Source of the DNA: Iodobacter fluviatilis
Lineage (GTDB): Bacteria; Pseudomonadota; Gammaproteobacteria; Burkholderiales; Chitinibacteraceae
NCBI RefSeq assembly: GCF_004194535.1
Contig: NZ_CP025781.1
Span: forward strand, 682,001 to 746,000
Length of the DNA: 64,000 nucleotides
Reading direction: 5' to 3'
The notes under the pieces are model-generated. The model ran no database searches. It was not told the DNA's origin and saw only the letters and a list, made by a program, of their open reading frames with translations. Of the stretch, positions 23,125 to 31,997 are shown piece by piece. How positions within the stretch are numbered: position 1 is the stretch's first letter; each line of letters starts with the position of its first letter. The translations under genes were made by a program, and so were the position numbers.

Positions 23125-25025
23125 GTAGAGTAGAGAGCAGGTTTTCACCTGCCCTCCCTCATCAAACCGTGCATGCGATTTTCCCGCACACGGCTTTCCG
23201 ATGTTCTTCACATCAAGCATGCGCTGATTTCCAACCTGCTGCTGTCGGTAATGAATACAAACCGTATCGCTCATTTAGCACCCGCCTTGGATAACGGAGC
23301 ATGCTCGTTTTCCAATCGCTGACTTTGTGCCGTTTGCGAAGATGTATCCTTAGCCGTTCTTCTGAATGACGCTTCACTTTATAAAATTGCTTGGATGAAT
23401 TCCGGTAATGGAAGTAACTCGACCAACCGCGTAATGCTTGATTTAAATCTCGCACCACCTCTTCAATTGGTCGCCATGTTTGGGTTCTTCCAGTAATTTC
23501 ATTTAGTCGCGTCTTGATTTTCTCTACCGATTTAGCTGAGGCCTCAATATAGGGATAGCGAGTGCCTTTAGCGGATAGGTTCGTGCGCAAATCAAATCCC
23601 AGAAATAGAAATGACGCGGCTTTAGCATCAACAATTTTTGTCTTGCTTTCGTTAAGCGTCAATTCCAGCCGATCCAATATCCACTTCATATGCGCCAGCG
23701 GGCTTTGGGTCTCGCCACGGCAGAGCACTACAAAGTCATCGGCATACCGCACCAAGCTCGCTTGTAGTTTCTTCCCTATATTGTGGCGATGCCAGATTCT
23801 ATCCAGTAGATGTAAGTAAAGGTTCGATAGCAACGGAGAAATCACCCCACCTTGCGGCGTGCCCTTGCGCTGCCCTTTTCCTCCACTGACCGTTGCCGCT
23901 TTTCCATTCTCACTTTTTCCAATAACCGGCGCTTTAAGCCATTGTTGAATCAAGGCCAGTACAGCCCCATCCACAATGCGCTCAGCTACCGTGGCCATCA
24001 GTTTAGCGTGAGGAATGCTGTCGAAATACTTCGACAAATCAGCATCGATGACCTGCGTTTTACCTTGCCACAAAGCTTCTGCAATGGCGTCTATTGCTTG
24101 ATGTGCTGATTTCCTTGGGCGAAACCCATAGGAGTGCTCGCAAAAATCCGCCTCAAAGATAGGCTCCATCACCAGCTTGGTCGCCATCTGAACCACGCGA
24201 TCTCGTATCGTCGGAATCCCGAGTGGACGCAAACTGCCATCCGCTTTGGGAATCATGACGCGCTTGATTGCCCCAGTCCGGTAGCTTTTATCTTGCAGTT
24301 CCTGACTAATTACCGACAAGTAGCAATCTACCCCTTCGCCGCTTTCTATGGCAGCAAAGTCAATCCCATCAACCCCAGGACTGCCCTTGTTTGCCTTGAC
24401 CAGTCGCCACGCTAACTTGAGGATGTCAGCACAGTAAATCTTGTCGTAGAGTGCGTAGAAACGATAGTTTGGTTCCTGCTTGGCTTTGATGTACAGCTTC
24501 CTCTGTAGCGTCCTGATCTCATTCGGAGTGATTAGCAACATGGCAATCTCCTGATCCTCAGCTCTTCAGTTGCATGAACAAAGCAGGGTCCCTTCCCTCG
24601 ACTGGGGTTATGTTGTCCCTCAATCTCAAACGGTACTATGAACCCCTCCGACTTCCATCACGATACGCGCTGATTTCGTTTCCTTATACATTGCGCTTGG
24701 CAGTCTCCCTGCCACCGTGATGGATCTCCAGCACTGGGTAATTTAACTTCCAAAACATACCGCCCCTGCTACCCCGACAGCTCGCGGATGTGGCTTCCAT
24801 TGCCAACACATCAGCACAACGGCCTTCCCTATACAGAAACGAGGTCGGCAACTGCAATGTTAACGAGGCTACTTCTAGGTTCACTTTCGTTACGGTCTGC
24901 CTCTTTGTCGTAAAGAACTCACGACCCTTGATTACTCAAACGCCGCTCTTTCGTACTACCGAGGCGTATGGACAATTCCTCGGGCGGGACTTTAACCCGC
25001 TAGCTAAATTACTGTTACTGCGAAC
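23125..25025 (-). mobile_element. Group II intron, complete copy 3 (1901 bases)
   Basis: Same boundaries as copy 1 on the minus strand: GTTCGCAG at 25025 and CTCTAC at 23125. It differs from copy 1 by scattered substitutions and one base in an A run near 24752. The 3' exon begins CAAATTTAAATCC, distinct from copy 1's CAAATTTAAATTC. Both are in the same orientation 5.2 kb apart, so they form long direct repeats around 19888-22678. Confidence 0.9.
23213..24541 (-). CDS. ltrA: Group II intron-encoded reverse transcriptase/maturase (copy 3)
   Basis: 442 residues, nearly identical to the copy-1 protein, with an intact reading frame. The reverse transcriptase blocks are all present, including KGTPQGGVISPLLSNLYL and the YADD catalytic box in VRYADDFVVLCRG, and the maturase domain is complete at NERYGLYSLPTAAG. 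The visible difference is valine for alanine in SPGVDGID. Both full copies keep uninterrupted frames, so the family was active recently. As in copy 1 there is no HNH endonuclease domain. The upstream intron RNA domains I-IV occupy 24542-25025. Confidence 0.95.
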   Translation of the reverse strand: MLLITPNEIRTLQRKLYIKAKQEPNYRFYALYDKIYCADILKLAWRLVKANKGSPGVDGIDFAAIESGEGVDCYLSVISQELQDKSYRTGAIKRVMIPKADGSLRPLGIPTIRDRVVQMATKLVMEPIFEADFCEHSYGFRPRKSAHQAIDAIAEALWQGKTQVIDADLSKYFDSIPHAKLMATVAERIVDGAVLALIQQWLKAPVIGKSENGKAATVSGGKGQRKGTPQGGVISPLLSNLYLHLLDRIWHRHNIGKKLQASLVRYADDFVVLCRGETQSPLAHMKWILDRLELTLNESKTKIVDAKAASFLFLGFDLRTNLSAKGTRYPYIEASAKSVEKIKTRLNEITGRTQTWRPIEEVVRDLNQALRGWSSYFHYRNSSKQFYKVKRHSEERLRIHLRKRHKVSDWKTSMLRYPRRVLNERYGLYSLPTAAGWKSAHA

Positions 25026-25043
25026 TTCTGACCCCAGTTATTT
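25026..25043. repeat. Right end of the family 1 element split by intron copy 3
   Basis: TTCTGACCCCAGTTATTT, the right terminal repeat and 5' exon of copy 3 on the minus strand. Confidence 0.85.
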
Positions 25044-25266
25044 GTTCTCTCGGCACCTCGAAAAAAACATCAACGTGACTTAAGGGCAAAGGCATACGCC
25101 GACTACCTACAGTGCGTAAGTGAACATGCAAATCTCGGACACCAAAGAAATTCAGCAGAGGGCCGCCAACTTAGAGCCAAAACCTCTGACTCCAAATGCA
25201 GAATTTCACTTTACGGTGCACCGGCTGTGATTTCTGCATTTGCAGCAGCTTTTCAGGATAAACACG

Positions 25267-25680
25267 ATGTGTAAATTGTTTCTTAGCTCAATGATTGTGC
25301 TTGGCCTATCTGCCTGTGCCAGCTCAATGCAAGCCACCCCTAGTGCAGCGGCTAGTTTTGATGGTGAATGGAGCATTGTGAAAGTGGGCGATAAAGCGGT
25401 AAGCAGCGAAAGCAAAGCAATGCTGGCTTTTGATGCTAAAACCATGCGCATTACTGGCTTTGATGGCTGTAACCGCGTGATGGGCAGTTTAAAAGATGAG
25501 AATCAACAATTAAAAGGCATGCTGGCATCGACCATGATGGCCTGCCTTGGCGAAGACAATAGCGCGATCAGCCGTGCAGTGGGCCAAACCTTTGCCAATG
25601 GTGCTGAGGTAAAAGTGCTAGAAGCGGGCAAGATTGAGCTAAAAAACCAAGATGGCTCGCTGACCCTGCAAAAAAAATAA
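25267..25680 (+). CDS. META-domain (HslJ-like) lipoprotein
   Basis: A 137-residue lipoprotein. I choose the ATG at 25267 because the product then opens with MCKLFLSSMIVLGLSACASS, a signal with lipobox LSAC at cysteine 17; an upstream in-frame ATG at 25240 adds only ten residues. The mature part is a META/DUF306 domain: FDGEWSIVKVGDKAV, then MRITGFDGCNRVMGS, and STMMACLGEDNSAISRAV, with the family's conserved cysteines in GCNR and MACL. HslJ-type proteins are tied to heat stress and novobiocin resistance in E. coli, though the mechanism is unclear. It is the first gene with ordinary codon use after the accessory zone. Confidence 0.85.
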   Translation: MCKLFLSSMIVLGLSACASSMQATPSAAASFDGEWSIVKVGDKAVSSESKAMLAFDAKTMRITGFDGCNRVMGSLKDENQQLKGMLASTMMACLGEDNSAISRAVGQTFANGAEVKVLEAGKIELKNQDGSLTLQKK

Positions 25681-25761
25681 AAGCCAGTAAACACTAAACC
25701 ACGGATTACAGCTTTTCACGATGAAATGCCGTGTGCTCTGTGGTTTAGGATTGAACGGCGC

Positions 25762-26541
25762 TTACATACCGCGCGCCAAAAACCGGCGCTGCACCGCAAC
25801 AAAGTCATCTAAATGCGATGCAAAGGGTACATGCGCTGCGCCCGCGTGAACCACCAGCTCGGCATGCGGCAAGGTTTGGGCTAACCACTCTCCTGCACCC
25901 AGCGGGGTAAGCGTATCGCGGTTGCCAAATTGTAGTAATACTGGGCAGCTTAGCTCGGCCATTTGCCCGCGCAGATCGGTATCGCGCAAAATAGCCAGCC
26001 CCTGCTGCAAGGCCGCAAGACTAGGCTCGCCGTGTAAAAATAATTCTTGGCTCAGTGTTTTAGCCAGCGCCCTTGCGGCTTCTCCGCCTTGTACTTGCAA
26101 GCTAATAAAGCGCTTTAATGTGCCTTGCCAATCTACGGCTAAGCTGTCGGCAAACTGGCTCATGGTGGATGCCGCCATAGCGGGCTGCCAGTCTTCTCTT
26201 TGCATAAAACATGGTGTTGAGGCAATCAAGCTTAGCGAGCGAATTTTATCCGGCTGCGCCAAAGCCCAGCGACTCGCTACCGCACCGCCTAAAGACCACC
26301 CCATCACTTGCACGGGCCGAGGAAAGGCTGCATCCAGCGCAGCCACCATATAGTCCAGCGATAAAGGCTGATCGCGATGGCTTTTGCCGTGGCCGGGTAA
26401 ATCCACCAAATGCAGGCAAAAATCATCGCTTAGTGCGGCCGCTACGCCGCGCCAAACCGTACTATTCATTGCCCAGCCATGCAGCAAAACCACATCTGGC
26501 CCACGGCCGATTGATTCAATATGTAAAAAATTGCTAGTCAT
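25762..26541 (-). CDS. bioH: Pimeloyl-[acyl-carrier protein] methyl ester carboxylesterase
   Basis: A 259-residue alpha/beta hydrolase that removes the methyl group from pimeloyl-ACP methyl ester and so closes the pimelate stage of biotin synthesis. The oxyanion segment LLHGWAMNSTVW, the nucleophile elbow GWSLGG, an aspartate in FGNRDTLTPL and the catalytic histidine in AGAAHVPFASH are visible. Length agrees with E. coli BioH (256). It lies downstream of bioF on the same strand, but a ~250-base repeat lies between them. The neighbour bioF is frameshifted. Assignment to BioH rather than another esterase rests on the motif pattern and on bioF. Confidence 0.9.
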   Translation of the reverse strand: MTSNFLHIESIGRGPDVVLLHGWAMNSTVWRGVAAALSDDFCLHLVDLPGHGKSHRDQPLSLDYMVAALDAAFPRPVQVMGWSLGGAVASRWALAQPDKIRSLSLIASTPCFMQREDWQPAMAASTMSQFADSLAVDWQGTLKRFISLQVQGGEAARALAKTLSQELFLHGEPSLAALQQGLAILRDTDLRGQMAELSCPVLLQFGNRDTLTPLGAGEWLAQTLPHAELVVHAGAAHVPFASHLDDFVAVQRRFLARGM

Positions 26542-26689
26542 ACTTACAAAAACCCTTCATAAAAATAATATTTTTCCAAATATTTAAAAATTAAATACGG
26601 CTTCATGCTTCGTCGTGCCTGTAAAACCCCATATGCACTAACTCGTTTGGTTCTTAGTAGCAAACTAAGACAAAAGATGATGACTACGC

Positions 26690-26935
26690 TCTCGACACGG
26701 GGCTTAAATCTCCCCTTGAAACACGCCGGAGTGAGGAACAAGCGGGGCGAGGGATCGCTTGGGAGCGAGGCAGCGAGCCAATCCCGCCCGCCGCCGACTC
26801 GATTGTCCGCAGCGCAGGAGCCTTCGTGTTTCGTGGGGTGGCCTTCTTTGGCTTCGTTTCTTGGCCATACAAGAAAGGAAGGTCCAGCGGGACGCCCGCA
26901 CCTAAATCAACGTGCCGAAGGCACTAAAAAGGTCT
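26690..26935. repeat. ~245-base dispersed repeat (copy A)
   Basis: Reads CTCGACACGGGGCTTAAATC, then CCCTTGAAACACGCCGGAGT, through GACTCGATTGTCCGCAGCGC to GTGCCGAAGGCACTAAAAA. The same sequence occurs in inverted orientation at 37335-37570 with small indels. GC is much higher than in the flanks. It contains no gene I would call; short ORFs on it are common false annotations. It separates bioH from bioF. Confidence 0.8.
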
Positions 26936-27016
26936 TTTTTATTTTGTGTAACAGACATGGGTGCAACCCGCCGTTTTTTCACATCTCTTACTCAGTTCTG
27001 GCGGGTTGCACCAGCC

Positions 27017-28197
27017 CTACATATCCATCAACACTTTTAATTCACAAATCAAAGCGGCGATATCGTCATCGGAATGCGCTGCCGATAAAGTGATACGCAG
27101 GCGTGGCGTGGGCACGGTGGGGGGACGGATTGCGCCTACCCAGATGCCGCGCTCAAATAGCGCTTTGGCGATGCGGATAGTGGCGTCATTATCTGGTAGC
27201 AAGACCAGTTGAATCGCCGTATTGGAATCAAGTAAGTCGCAACTCTCTTTTAAGCCCGCTCTAAAGGCCGCGATATGCTCGGCCAAACGCTGCCGCCTCC
27301 AAGGTTCGGCCTCAATTAAATCAAGGCTGGCCTGCATGGCACAGGATAAAAGTGGCGGCATGGCGGTGGTGTATACATAGCTGTGAGCAGTGTTCAGCAG
27401 CCAATCGCATAAGACTTGCTCGCCAGCAACAAAGGCCCCCGATACACCCGCAGCCTTGCCTAAGGTGGCCATATAAATAATGCGCTTTGAGGCTAAACCA
27501 AACTCTGCCAGCGTGCCTCGCCCTTCCCCCAATACGCCAAAGCCATGTGCATCGTCCAAAAATAGCCAAGCATCGTATTTCTCGGCGAGGGCCAAAAGCG
27601 CCGCCACCGGTGCGATATCGCCATCCATGCTAAACACGGCGTCGGCCACAATCAGCTTACGCGGCGCGTTGCTGGCCCCAGCAAGCGCTCTAGTGCAGCC
27701 AAATCCTGATGTGGGTAGCGTTTAAAATCGGCCCGAGAAAGCGCCACCGCATCATTTAAAGAGGCATGGTTTAACTTATCGGCAAATACCGCATCACCAC
27801 GTCCAACCAGCGCGGTAATCACCGCCAGATTAGCCATGTAGCCGGTAGAAAAGCCCAGCGCAGCAGGCATGCCCACAAAGGCTGCCAGCCTATCTTCAAG
27901 CGCTTGGTGCGGGCCAAAATGCCCAGCCAATAAATGCGCAGCACCACTGCCCACCCCCCATTGCGCTGCCCCCTGTTGGCTGGCGTTGACCAGCTCGGGA
28001 TGATTGGCGAGGCCAAGGTAATCGTTACTGCAAAAATTAATAAGTTCGCGCCCTGCAATCACCACATGCGCACCCTGCGGGCTATCAATTTGGCGGCGGG
28101 AGCGCAGCAAGCCTGCATCGGCGCGCTCTGCAAGCTTGGCGGCAAACTGGGAAAAAGGCATGGGGGGTCCGGCAAAGGAAAAAAACAATTCTAACAT
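27017..28197 (-). pseudogene. bioF: 8-amino-7-oxononanoate synthase, one-base frameshift
   Basis: The PLP-dependent enzyme joins pimeloyl-ACP (or -CoA) and alanine in biotin synthesis. The N-terminal half (27652-28197) shows INFCSNDYLGLANHPELV and GSGAAHLLAGHFGPHQALE. The C-terminal half (27017-27649) has LDDAHGFGVLGEGRG, the PLP lysine region TLGKAAGVSGAFVAG and PTPRLRITLSAAHSDDDI. The two overlap in different frames. Restoring one base at the C4 run 27676-27679 (G4 on the coding strand) gives continuous LLGASNAPRKLIVADAVF, the expected family sequence. Full length would be ~393 residues. Either the gene is recently inactivated or the base was missed in sequencing. Confidence 0.85.
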
Positions 28198-28263
28198 TGC
28201 CGTAGCTGCAGAGACCGGCTCAGGCTAAGCCGCAGCGATAAATGTACTTAATTGGCGGCGGCG

Positions 28264-28730
28264 CTACTCGATACTTAAAAACTTCACCTGCCACGCAGAT
28301 CGGTCGTAATAAGGTTTGGTTTGCAGCTCTGGCTTGCTGTCGTAAGGGTAAGCAATAAACAGCGGGCCCTTGGTGTGTATGGGAATAGCTTACCCATTCC
28401 TTTGATGCGCCAAGATCATATTAAATTTATTGGCAATATTAAAAGAAAGATCAGCTTTATAATCATTCAGCGCCACGGCTTTAATTTGCTGGCCGCTAGT
28501 TTTGGCAGCAAGGCATCACGCAATAAGGGGCCAGTCAACTGAATAGGCAGCGCATCCCAAGGGGTTTTCGTGTTGAAAGTTTGCTGCGGTAGTTTTTCCA
28601 GCATCGCCAGATCAAATATCTCTGCCGTAGCCGTGTTTTTGTCACCCACTTTCCCTGTAATAGTCAGAATGACCTTCATTACTGGTGGCTCCAGCGCTAA
28701 GGCAGGTAAGGCAACAAGCAGTAAAATCAA
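28264..28730 (-). pseudogene. Decayed molybdopterin-binding-domain oxidoreductase-like protein
   Basis: 28467-28730 encodes a hydrophobic start (LLLVALPALALEPP) and VILTITGKVGDKNTATAEIFDL, then KTPWDALPIQLTGPLLRDALL. After a frame change near 28470 the reading continues VALNDYKADLSFN, MILAHQRNG, a stop, then IPIHTKGPLFIAYPYDSKPELQTKPYY to WQVKFLSIE and a final stop at 28264. This is the pattern of small exported proteins with an oxidoreductase molybdopterin-binding fold, often next to signalling genes. At least one frameshift and one internal stop (expected NGKPIP, found NG*AIP) make it non-functional. It follows the HD-GYP gene by 65 bases on the same strand. Confidence 0.7.
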
Positions 28731-28795
28731 TAAACTTAATCCCTTGATGGTGTGCCTTTTCTTGTGTAAAGCATAAGATCGGCCTGCTGGTGAGA

Positions 28796-31723
28796 TTAAC
28801 TTTGAAGCAGCGGCGTGGCCGCTAAAGCATTGCCGGTTGGAGCAGGCAAGAGTTTTTCGATTGCAGCAATATCCACGTTATCAATCTGATCTTGCTGCAT
28901 GAATTTTTCTGCAAACACCCGCCACAGATTGCTGTGCAAAAAATATCGAAACAGCTCTGTATCTATATGCTGATCTTTGGCCATAAAGGCCATAATCCGC
29001 AGCGATTCGGTCAGTGTTTTGGGCGATTTATATGGGCGATCAGCAGCGGTAAGCGCTTCAAATACATCGGCCAGCGCCATCACTCTATCCTCCGTGGTTA
29101 ATTGATCGGCAGATAAACGCCGTGGATAACCGTTACCGTCCAATTTTTCATGATGCGTTGCGGCAATATCCGGCACTCTGGCTAGCTGAGCGGGCCAAGG
29201 CAGGCTGCGCAGCATAATCAGCGTTTGCACAATATGGTCGTTAATTTTAAAGCGGTCTTCTTCCGTTAATGTGCCGCGCCGGATAGATAGGTTGTAGAGC
29301 TCACCCATATTTTGCGCATGCTTTGGTAAATCCATATCAAAACCATAATGATTATTTGGATCATCTTTTTCTACCGCGGGCTTGCGCGCTCCCCAAGGCA
29401 CAATATGGTCGCCACGGTCTGCCAGCAGTTGCTCGGCCACAGGCAGCTCTTCAGGCACATACTCACCTAGCCTGCGGTTTTCGTCTGCAGATAAGCCAAG
29501 CTGCTTATCAAAATAGCGCAACCATGTTTGCCCGCCAACTTGCTTTAAGCGCTCTATATCTGCATCGGCCATAAATTCGCCGCCCACATTGCAGCGGGCA
29601 ACAAAAGTAAAATCATCTTGTAAGGCTTGCTGGCGTTGTTTTAGCGCCGCCATTGATGTGCTTTCATCTACCCCCAAAGCCACCGCTCGCCAGTAATCCA
29701 ATTCAGCATCGCGCCACATCACCTCAAAGCGCATCCGCACTTCATGGATGCGGTTGTAAATGGTTTCAAGTTTGGTGGCTTTATCGATGATGTGCTCGGG
29801 GCTAATTACCTTGCCACAATCATGTAGCCATGCGCCTAGGTGAAACTCATAGCGTTGATCTTCGGTCATATTAAAGCTGGCATAAGGCCCGCTTTCTTCT
29901 TGGCCCATTTGATCGACCAGCATGCCAGCTAGCTCCGGCACCCGCTCGCAGTGGCCGCCGGTATAGGGGCTTTTGGCATCAATCGCATCCGCCATTAGCC
30001 TAATCACCGCATCAAGCAATTTTTTCTGCGCTTCAATCAGCTGACGCGTTTCAATGGATACGGCCAGCATGCCAGACAGCTTATGCACAAACTCCATAAA
30101 CGCTGTGTCAGCATGCCTAACATCATCCTGATACTGCAAAATAAGCACCCCTTCAGGCTGCCCGCTGCGACCACGTAGCTCAATCTGCATCTCGATCAGG
30201 GCGCTCGCCACTTTATGAATCATCGGCGAGCCCTGCTGCCGATCAGTATGCACAAAGCCCGCCTCTGTATGGCCAAATAACGGCCCCACTGCCACGGCAC
30301 GCTCCATTTTAGCGCTGCTGTGGTTCAGTAAATACACCACTCCAGCCTCGCAACGCGTGGCCATGACCAGCTGCTTTAGCACATTGTCCAGCATGTGCTC
30401 CACCTTAGGCTCGGTGGCCATATCCTGACTAATCTGCAAAAAAGTCTGGATGGTTTGGCTCATATCACTAAGCACGCCGGATAAGTCATTCACCTCTTGC
30501 ACCATGGTTTGCTTACGTTGATTGAGGCTGAAATCAAAACAGCGCATACGCTGCGCCTGTAATGTGAGCTGATCCATACTCTTGCCAATTTTGGCACCAG
30601 CCAGCCAGCCCAAGGGCATCAGCAATAAAGACAACAACACCACCGCTACAATCAGATGAAATAATTTGCCGCGTAGCTCGCCCAAGAGATCATTGCTGGG
30701 CAAGGCCACCAATAAGCGCATTCCTTCTGACTGCCATACATCAAAAGGCAAAACCACTCCCAGCCACTCTTCGCCATTGACTTCATAAGTGGCCACCTTG
30801 CCCTTCTCAGGAGCCAATACACTTAAGCGGCTAAGGCTGGCAACACCCAAGCCATCCACACTACTGAATTCAACCTTGTCAGCGCCTTTAATCAGTACTT
30901 TTTTCATATCCGGATAGGCCAATACTCGGCCCTGCCCATTCACAAGAGCCAACTGGGTATTGGGCGATATTTTCAAGCCTTCAAGGCTGCTCGCCAGATC
31001 ATCTAGCACCATATCAAGGCCAAAAATAGCTTTACCATTTTGGCTTCTTTGGCTTAGCGTAACGCCAATTTTCTGACTAGAAAAGAAAATATACGGCTCA
31101 GATAGTACCGAAGTGGAAGTGCGGCCAGAGGCCTGATACCAAGGCCGAGTACGGGGATCATAGCGATATTCCGGCGCGCTTCTGCGCTCTAATAAGCCAT
31201 AACTCGCATCAAAAAATAGGTACTCGCTTTTTAACTGCCAGTCAGGCAAAACCTGCACTGACTGCAGCAAAAAATTAGCCATAGGCGGCGCATTAAACTT
31301 AGCCCGAATATCCGCGCGGTCTAAAGGCCGCACCAGCATAAAGGAGCCATCGCTATAGCCCACATAAACGGAAGAAAATAACTCATTCGTGCTCAGCACT
31401 TCGCCCAAGGTAGTCAGCCGCTGCAAACGCTCTTCCAGCGTGGAGGCATTGGAGATAGGATCATCTACCAACATACGCAGCGTCGCTTGGGCGGGCTCTA
31501 ACATGCGCCGTGATTTTTCAGTAATCAGCTGGCCCGCATCTTTTGCTGTTCTAGATGCGGTATCCAACAGGGTTGTACGCGCCCCGCTCCAACCGATGCC
31601 GATCACCGCCATGGTCACCACCAGCATGCACAGCACCACCACCGTAGCGATGGAAAGCTTCATTGACCAGCCAATGACCTGTTTGTGCTTGGCGGCAGCA
31701 AAAACAACGCCCTCACTCATCAT
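28796..31723 (-). CDS. Membrane HD-GYP signalling protein with extracytoplasmic sensor
   Basis: About 975 residues from the ATG at 31723, chosen because GGGGGGATTC precedes it; the frame is open upstream to 31795. A transmembrane helix (VVVLCMLVVTMAVIGIGW) is followed by a ~270-residue periplasmic dCACHE-like region (RTRPWYQASGR, FGLDMVLDDLA), a second helix (FHLIVAVVLLSLLLMPLGWLAG), a HAMP-like linker, a GAF-like domain, and a C-terminal HD-GYP domain: GGHCERVPELA, HDCGK, HHEKLDGNGYP, ADVFEALTAADRPYK. HD-GYP domains hydrolyse cyclic-di-GMP. The spacing from HDCGK to HHE is 223 residues instead of about 60, so a ~160-residue insertion splits the domain. A turnover or motility role is inferred. 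Confidence 0.88.
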   Translation of the reverse strand: MMSEGVVFAAAKHKQVIGWSMKLSIATVVVLCMLVVTMAVIGIGWSGARTTLLDTASRTAKDAGQLITEKSRRMLEPAQATLRMLVDDPISNASTLEERLQRLTTLGEVLSTNELFSSVYVGYSDGSFMLVRPLDRADIRAKFNAPPMANFLLQSVQVLPDWQLKSEYLFFDASYGLLERRSAPEYRYDPRTRPWYQASGRTSTSVLSEPYIFFSSQKIGVTLSQRSQNGKAIFGLDMVLDDLASSLEGLKISPNTQLALVNGQGRVLAYPDMKKVLIKGADKVEFSSVDGLGVASLSRLSVLAPEKGKVATYEVNGEEWLGVVLPFDVWQSEGMRLLVALPSNDLLGELRGKLFHLIVAVVLLSLLLMPLGWLAGAKIGKSMDQLTLQAQRMRCFDFSLNQRKQTMVQEVNDLSGVLSDMSQTIQTFLQISQDMATEPKVEHMLDNVLKQLVMATRCEAGVVYLLNHSSAKMERAVAVGPLFGHTEAGFVHTDRQQGSPMIHKVASALIEMQIELRGRSGQPEGVLILQYQDDVRHADTAFMEFVHKLSGMLAVSIETRQLIEAQKKLLDAVIRLMADAIDAKSPYTGGHCERVPELAGMLVDQMGQEESGPYASFNMTEDQRYEFHLGAWLHDCGKVISPEHIIDKATKLETIYNRIHEVRMRFEVMWRDAELDYWRAVALGVDESTSMAALKQRQQALQDDFTFVARCNVGGEFMADADIERLKQVGGQTWLRYFDKQLGLSADENRRLGEYVPEELPVAEQLLADRGDHIVPWGARKPAVEKDDPNNHYGFDMDLPKHAQNMGELYNLSIRRGTLTEEDRFKINDHIVQTLIMLRSLPWPAQLARVPDIAATHHEKLDGNGYPRRLSADQLTTEDRVMALADVFEALTAADRPYKSPKTLTESLRIMAFMAKDQHIDTELFRYFLHSNLWRVFAEKFMQQDQIDNVDIAAIEKLLPAPTGNALAATPLLQS

Positions 31724-31997
31724 GAATCCCCCCAAATTAATAGTGGCAAAAAATAGCGGAAGACCAATCAGCAACATCAGGCCGAAAAAAACCACTATTT
31801 AATTAAAAATAATGGTTTTTAGTAAGCGTAGCTGCGGGCTTAATCGCCACATACCAAACAAAAATAAAGATTAAATAAAGTTAAAATGTAATTTATATAT
31901 ATCAATCCTAGTTTGTAACTTACCAAATAAAAAGAAAAAACAGTATTTAATGTAATCTTAATTAAGCAACAACCCTTGCTTACCAGTAAAAGCGGCC

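Noticed and set aside
6755-25240. Classical integrative island inserted in the tmRNA gene
   Set aside because: No integrase and no second copy of the tmRNA 3' end was found in the window, so the accessory zone cannot be called an integrative element.
26605-27093. 162-codon plus-strand ORF over the GC-rich repeat
   Set aside because: It lies on a dispersed repeat and overlaps the end of bioF; such ORFs are usual false calls on this kind of repeat.
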